NCBI GenBank assembly: GCA_963824085.1
Contig: CAWGNT010000006.1
Coordinates: 1 to 7,471, forward strand
Direction of reading: 5' to 3'
From: JARRNE01 sp963824085
Lineage (GTDB): Bacteria > Pseudomonadota > Gammaproteobacteria > Chromatiales > Chromatiaceae
Length of the DNA: 7,471 nucleotides
This document shows, one piece after another, positions 6,344-7,471 of the stretch; the first letter of the stretch is position 1, and each line of letters starts with the position of its first letter. Below the pieces are notes generated by a model. The model was not told where the DNA came from, ran no database searches, and was given only the letters and a program-made list of their open reading frames with translations. The translations under genes and the position numbers were made by a program.

Positions 6344-6582
6344 GAGTTCCCCGTGACCTGTCCGGTGCTGAGCTGATCAAGCGCTTGGGGTGGCTGGGTT
6401 ATGAAATCACCCGACAAACGGGAAGCCATGTCCGCCTCACCAGCCGCAGCCGTGGCGAGCACCATGTCACTGTCCCCAAGCACGACCCTCTGCGGATTGG
6501 GACCTTGGCCGCCATTCTCGACAGTGTTGCCTCCCATCACGGTCTGACCCGAGACCAGCTGCTGCAACGCCTGCTGGGCTGA
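6340..6582 (+). CDS. hicA: HicA-like toxin (YcfA family), predicted mRNA interferase
   Basis: HicA toxins are small double-stranded-RNA-binding-fold ribonucleases that cleave mRNA and halt growth until neutralised by HicB. This 80-residue protein carries the family pattern: a helix SGAELIKRLGWLGYEITRQ (8-26), the GSH-R motif at 28-32 with the likely catalytic H30, then HHVTVPKHDPLRIGTLAAIL (41-60), matching the family's H-TVP-H--L--GTL--IL. All expected residues are present, so it could be active. The start overlaps the hicB stop; GAGGAAG at 6323-6329 lies ten bases upstream. Its stop directly precedes the cas4 region (TGA then GTG), so pair and cas4 share a message. Activity as a toxin is inferred from family; HicA-fold proteins with other uses cannot be excluded. 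Confidence 0.82.
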   Translation: MRVPRDLSGAELIKRLGWLGYEITRQTGSHVRLTSRSRGEHHVTVPKHDPLRIGTLAAILDSVASHHGLTRDQLLQRLLG

Positions 6583-6597
6583 GTGATCGCATCTGGT

Positions 6598-7221
6598 ATG
6601 GACGACCCGATTCCCCTGTCAGCGCTCCAGCACTGGGCCTACTGCCCACGTCAGTGTGGGCTGATCCACCTCGAGCAATCGTTCGAGGACAACATCCACA
6701 CCGCTCGCGGCCAAGCGGTGCACCAGCTGGTGGACACACCAGGCTACGAGATGAAGGCCGGTGTGAGAGTGGAACGTTCACTGCCGCTCTGGTCCGACCG
6801 CCTCAACCTCATCGGCAAGGCGGATCTGGTCGAATTCCATCCTGACGGGACCGTCTTCCCCGTGGAGTTCAAGCACGGCCGCAAGCGGAAGAGAACTCAT
6901 GACGATGTTCAGCTCGCCGCGCAGGCTATGTGCCTTGAGGAGATGCTCGGCCGCGCCGTGCCCAATGGCGCCATCTACCACGCTTCCAGCCGACGGCGGC
7001 GCGACGTCGCGCTCGGACCAGCGCTCCGACAGCTGGTGGCGCAGACGGTGGCCGCGATTCGCTCAATGTTACTGTCGCAACAGCTCCCGCCCCCTGTGAA
7101 TGACGGCCGTTGCCGGGAATGCTCGCTTAAGGACATCTGTCAGCCGGAAGCGATGGCGGAAAGGTCCGCACAAGCGTCGCTGCGTGCCGTGCTCTTCGTC
7201 CCGGACGTTCCGACTGAATGA
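6598..7221 (+). CDS. cas4: Cas4, RecB-like nuclease of CRISPR adaptation
   Basis: Cas4 is an iron-sulfur exonuclease that trims prespacers and selects those with a proper PAM for Cas1-Cas2. From ATG 6598 it has 207 residues. Nuclease motifs are all visible: H42 (GQAVHQLVD), D76 (GKADLVEF), E90 and K92 (PVEFKHGRK), and the QLAAQA helix from 105. The cluster cysteines are C16 or C20 in YCPRQC plus C172, C175 and C181 in CRECSLKDIC. The start is uncertain: GTG 6583 directly after the hicA stop would add five residues, and neither start has a strong ribosome site. I prefer ATG because MDDPIPLSALQH is the family N-terminus. In most I-C loci cas1 and cas2 follow; here they are not visible, so this Cas4 may be without its partners nearby. 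Confidence 0.94.
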   Translation: MDDPIPLSALQHWAYCPRQCGLIHLEQSFEDNIHTARGQAVHQLVDTPGYEMKAGVRVERSLPLWSDRLNLIGKADLVEFHPDGTVFPVEFKHGRKRKRTHDDVQLAAQAMCLEEMLGRAVPNGAIYHASSRRRRDVALGPALRQLVAQTVAAIRSMLLSQQLPPPVNDGRCRECSLKDICQPEAMAERSAQASLRAVLFVPDVPTE

Positions 7222-7471
7222 AGGCGTTGAACGCCACGAGCGGCCGCCCTCGGTCGGTCTTAGGCTAGCCGTGACGAGGCTGCCGACGGACGCGATGGTC
7301 GCGGCTCGCGGAGCCACTGTCCGACTGCGGTGCGCCTTGGTACCGACGGGGCCTTGGGAACCAGCATGGCCAGCGCGTTGCGGCTTTCGTGTCCCGGTGA
7401 TTCTGGGGCTCGAAACGGTATCTCGCGTTGCACAATCCGGCTTGTTGAGCGGCTCGGAGACCAAGTACAAG
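7222..7471. other. Region after cas4 without recognisable cas1
   Basis: No supportable gene is seen in these 250 bases. An ATG at 7218 overlaps the cas4 stop as a coupled cas1 start would and begins MKALN, loosely like the usual Cas1 opening MK-LLNTL, but a stop comes at 7266-7268 after 16 residues. None of the frames I read shows Cas1 sequence. GGCGTTGAACGCC at 7223-7235 is an inverted repeat with a one-base centre. A minus-strand frame is open to the window edge and a plus-strand frame from ATG 7366 is open to the edge; neither is recognised. The stretch could be the end of an inserted element or sequence joined by a deletion. Confidence 0.45.

Noticed and set aside
7069..7470. Minus-strand frame at the right edge, overlapping the cas4 3' end
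   Set aside because: Part is antisense to conserved cas4 cysteines; composition is unlike a known protein. The part beyond cas4 stays unassigned.
1..7471. CRISPR array or stray I-C repeat
   Set aside because: I searched by eye for the I-C repeat type (ending like GGATTGAAAC) on both strands and for regularly spaced repeats of 30 or more bases, and found none.

Overview
The window holds most of a type I-C (Dvulg) CRISPR-Cas operon, all on the + strand. The DNA is GC-rich and the Cas proteins match the family as found in proteobacteria, so a GC-rich proteobacterium (beta or gamma) is the best guess. Genus cannot be set from this window.

Layout: 1-283 is a leader with no convincing gene. Then come cas3 (284-2575, HD nuclease plus helicase), a 105-base spacer, cas5c (2681-3346), cas8c (3343-5109, broken by a tight cluster of frame changes near 4426-4486), and cas7/csd2 (5106-6047). 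After an 89-base gap comes a two-gene HicB/HicA-like antitoxin-toxin pair (6137-6343 and 6340-6582), followed directly by cas4 (6598-7221). The last 250 bases hold no recognisable Cas1, although an ATGA-coupled ATG stands where cas1 would begin. No CRISPR repeats are present in the window.

How the parts fit: Cas5c, Cas7, Cas8c and an internally translated Cas11c would form the I-C Cascade. Cas5c normally also cuts pre-crRNA. Cas3 is recruited to unwind and degrade the target, and Cas4 trims prespacers for Cas1-Cas2. Stop/start overlaps (ATGA) at cas5c-cas8c, cas8c-cas7 and hicB-hicA, and near-contact of hicA with cas4, suggest one translationally coupled message.

Three things stand out. A HicBA-type pair is built into the cas operon between cas7 and cas4. 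The cas8c reading frame is interrupted by three apparent single-base insertions within about 60 bases that together restore frame but leave a stop between them, while the downstream start expected for Cas11c stays intact. Cas5c appears to lack two of the three residues known to catalyse crRNA processing in the Bacillus halodurans enzyme. The adaptation genes cas1 and cas2 are not seen after cas4.
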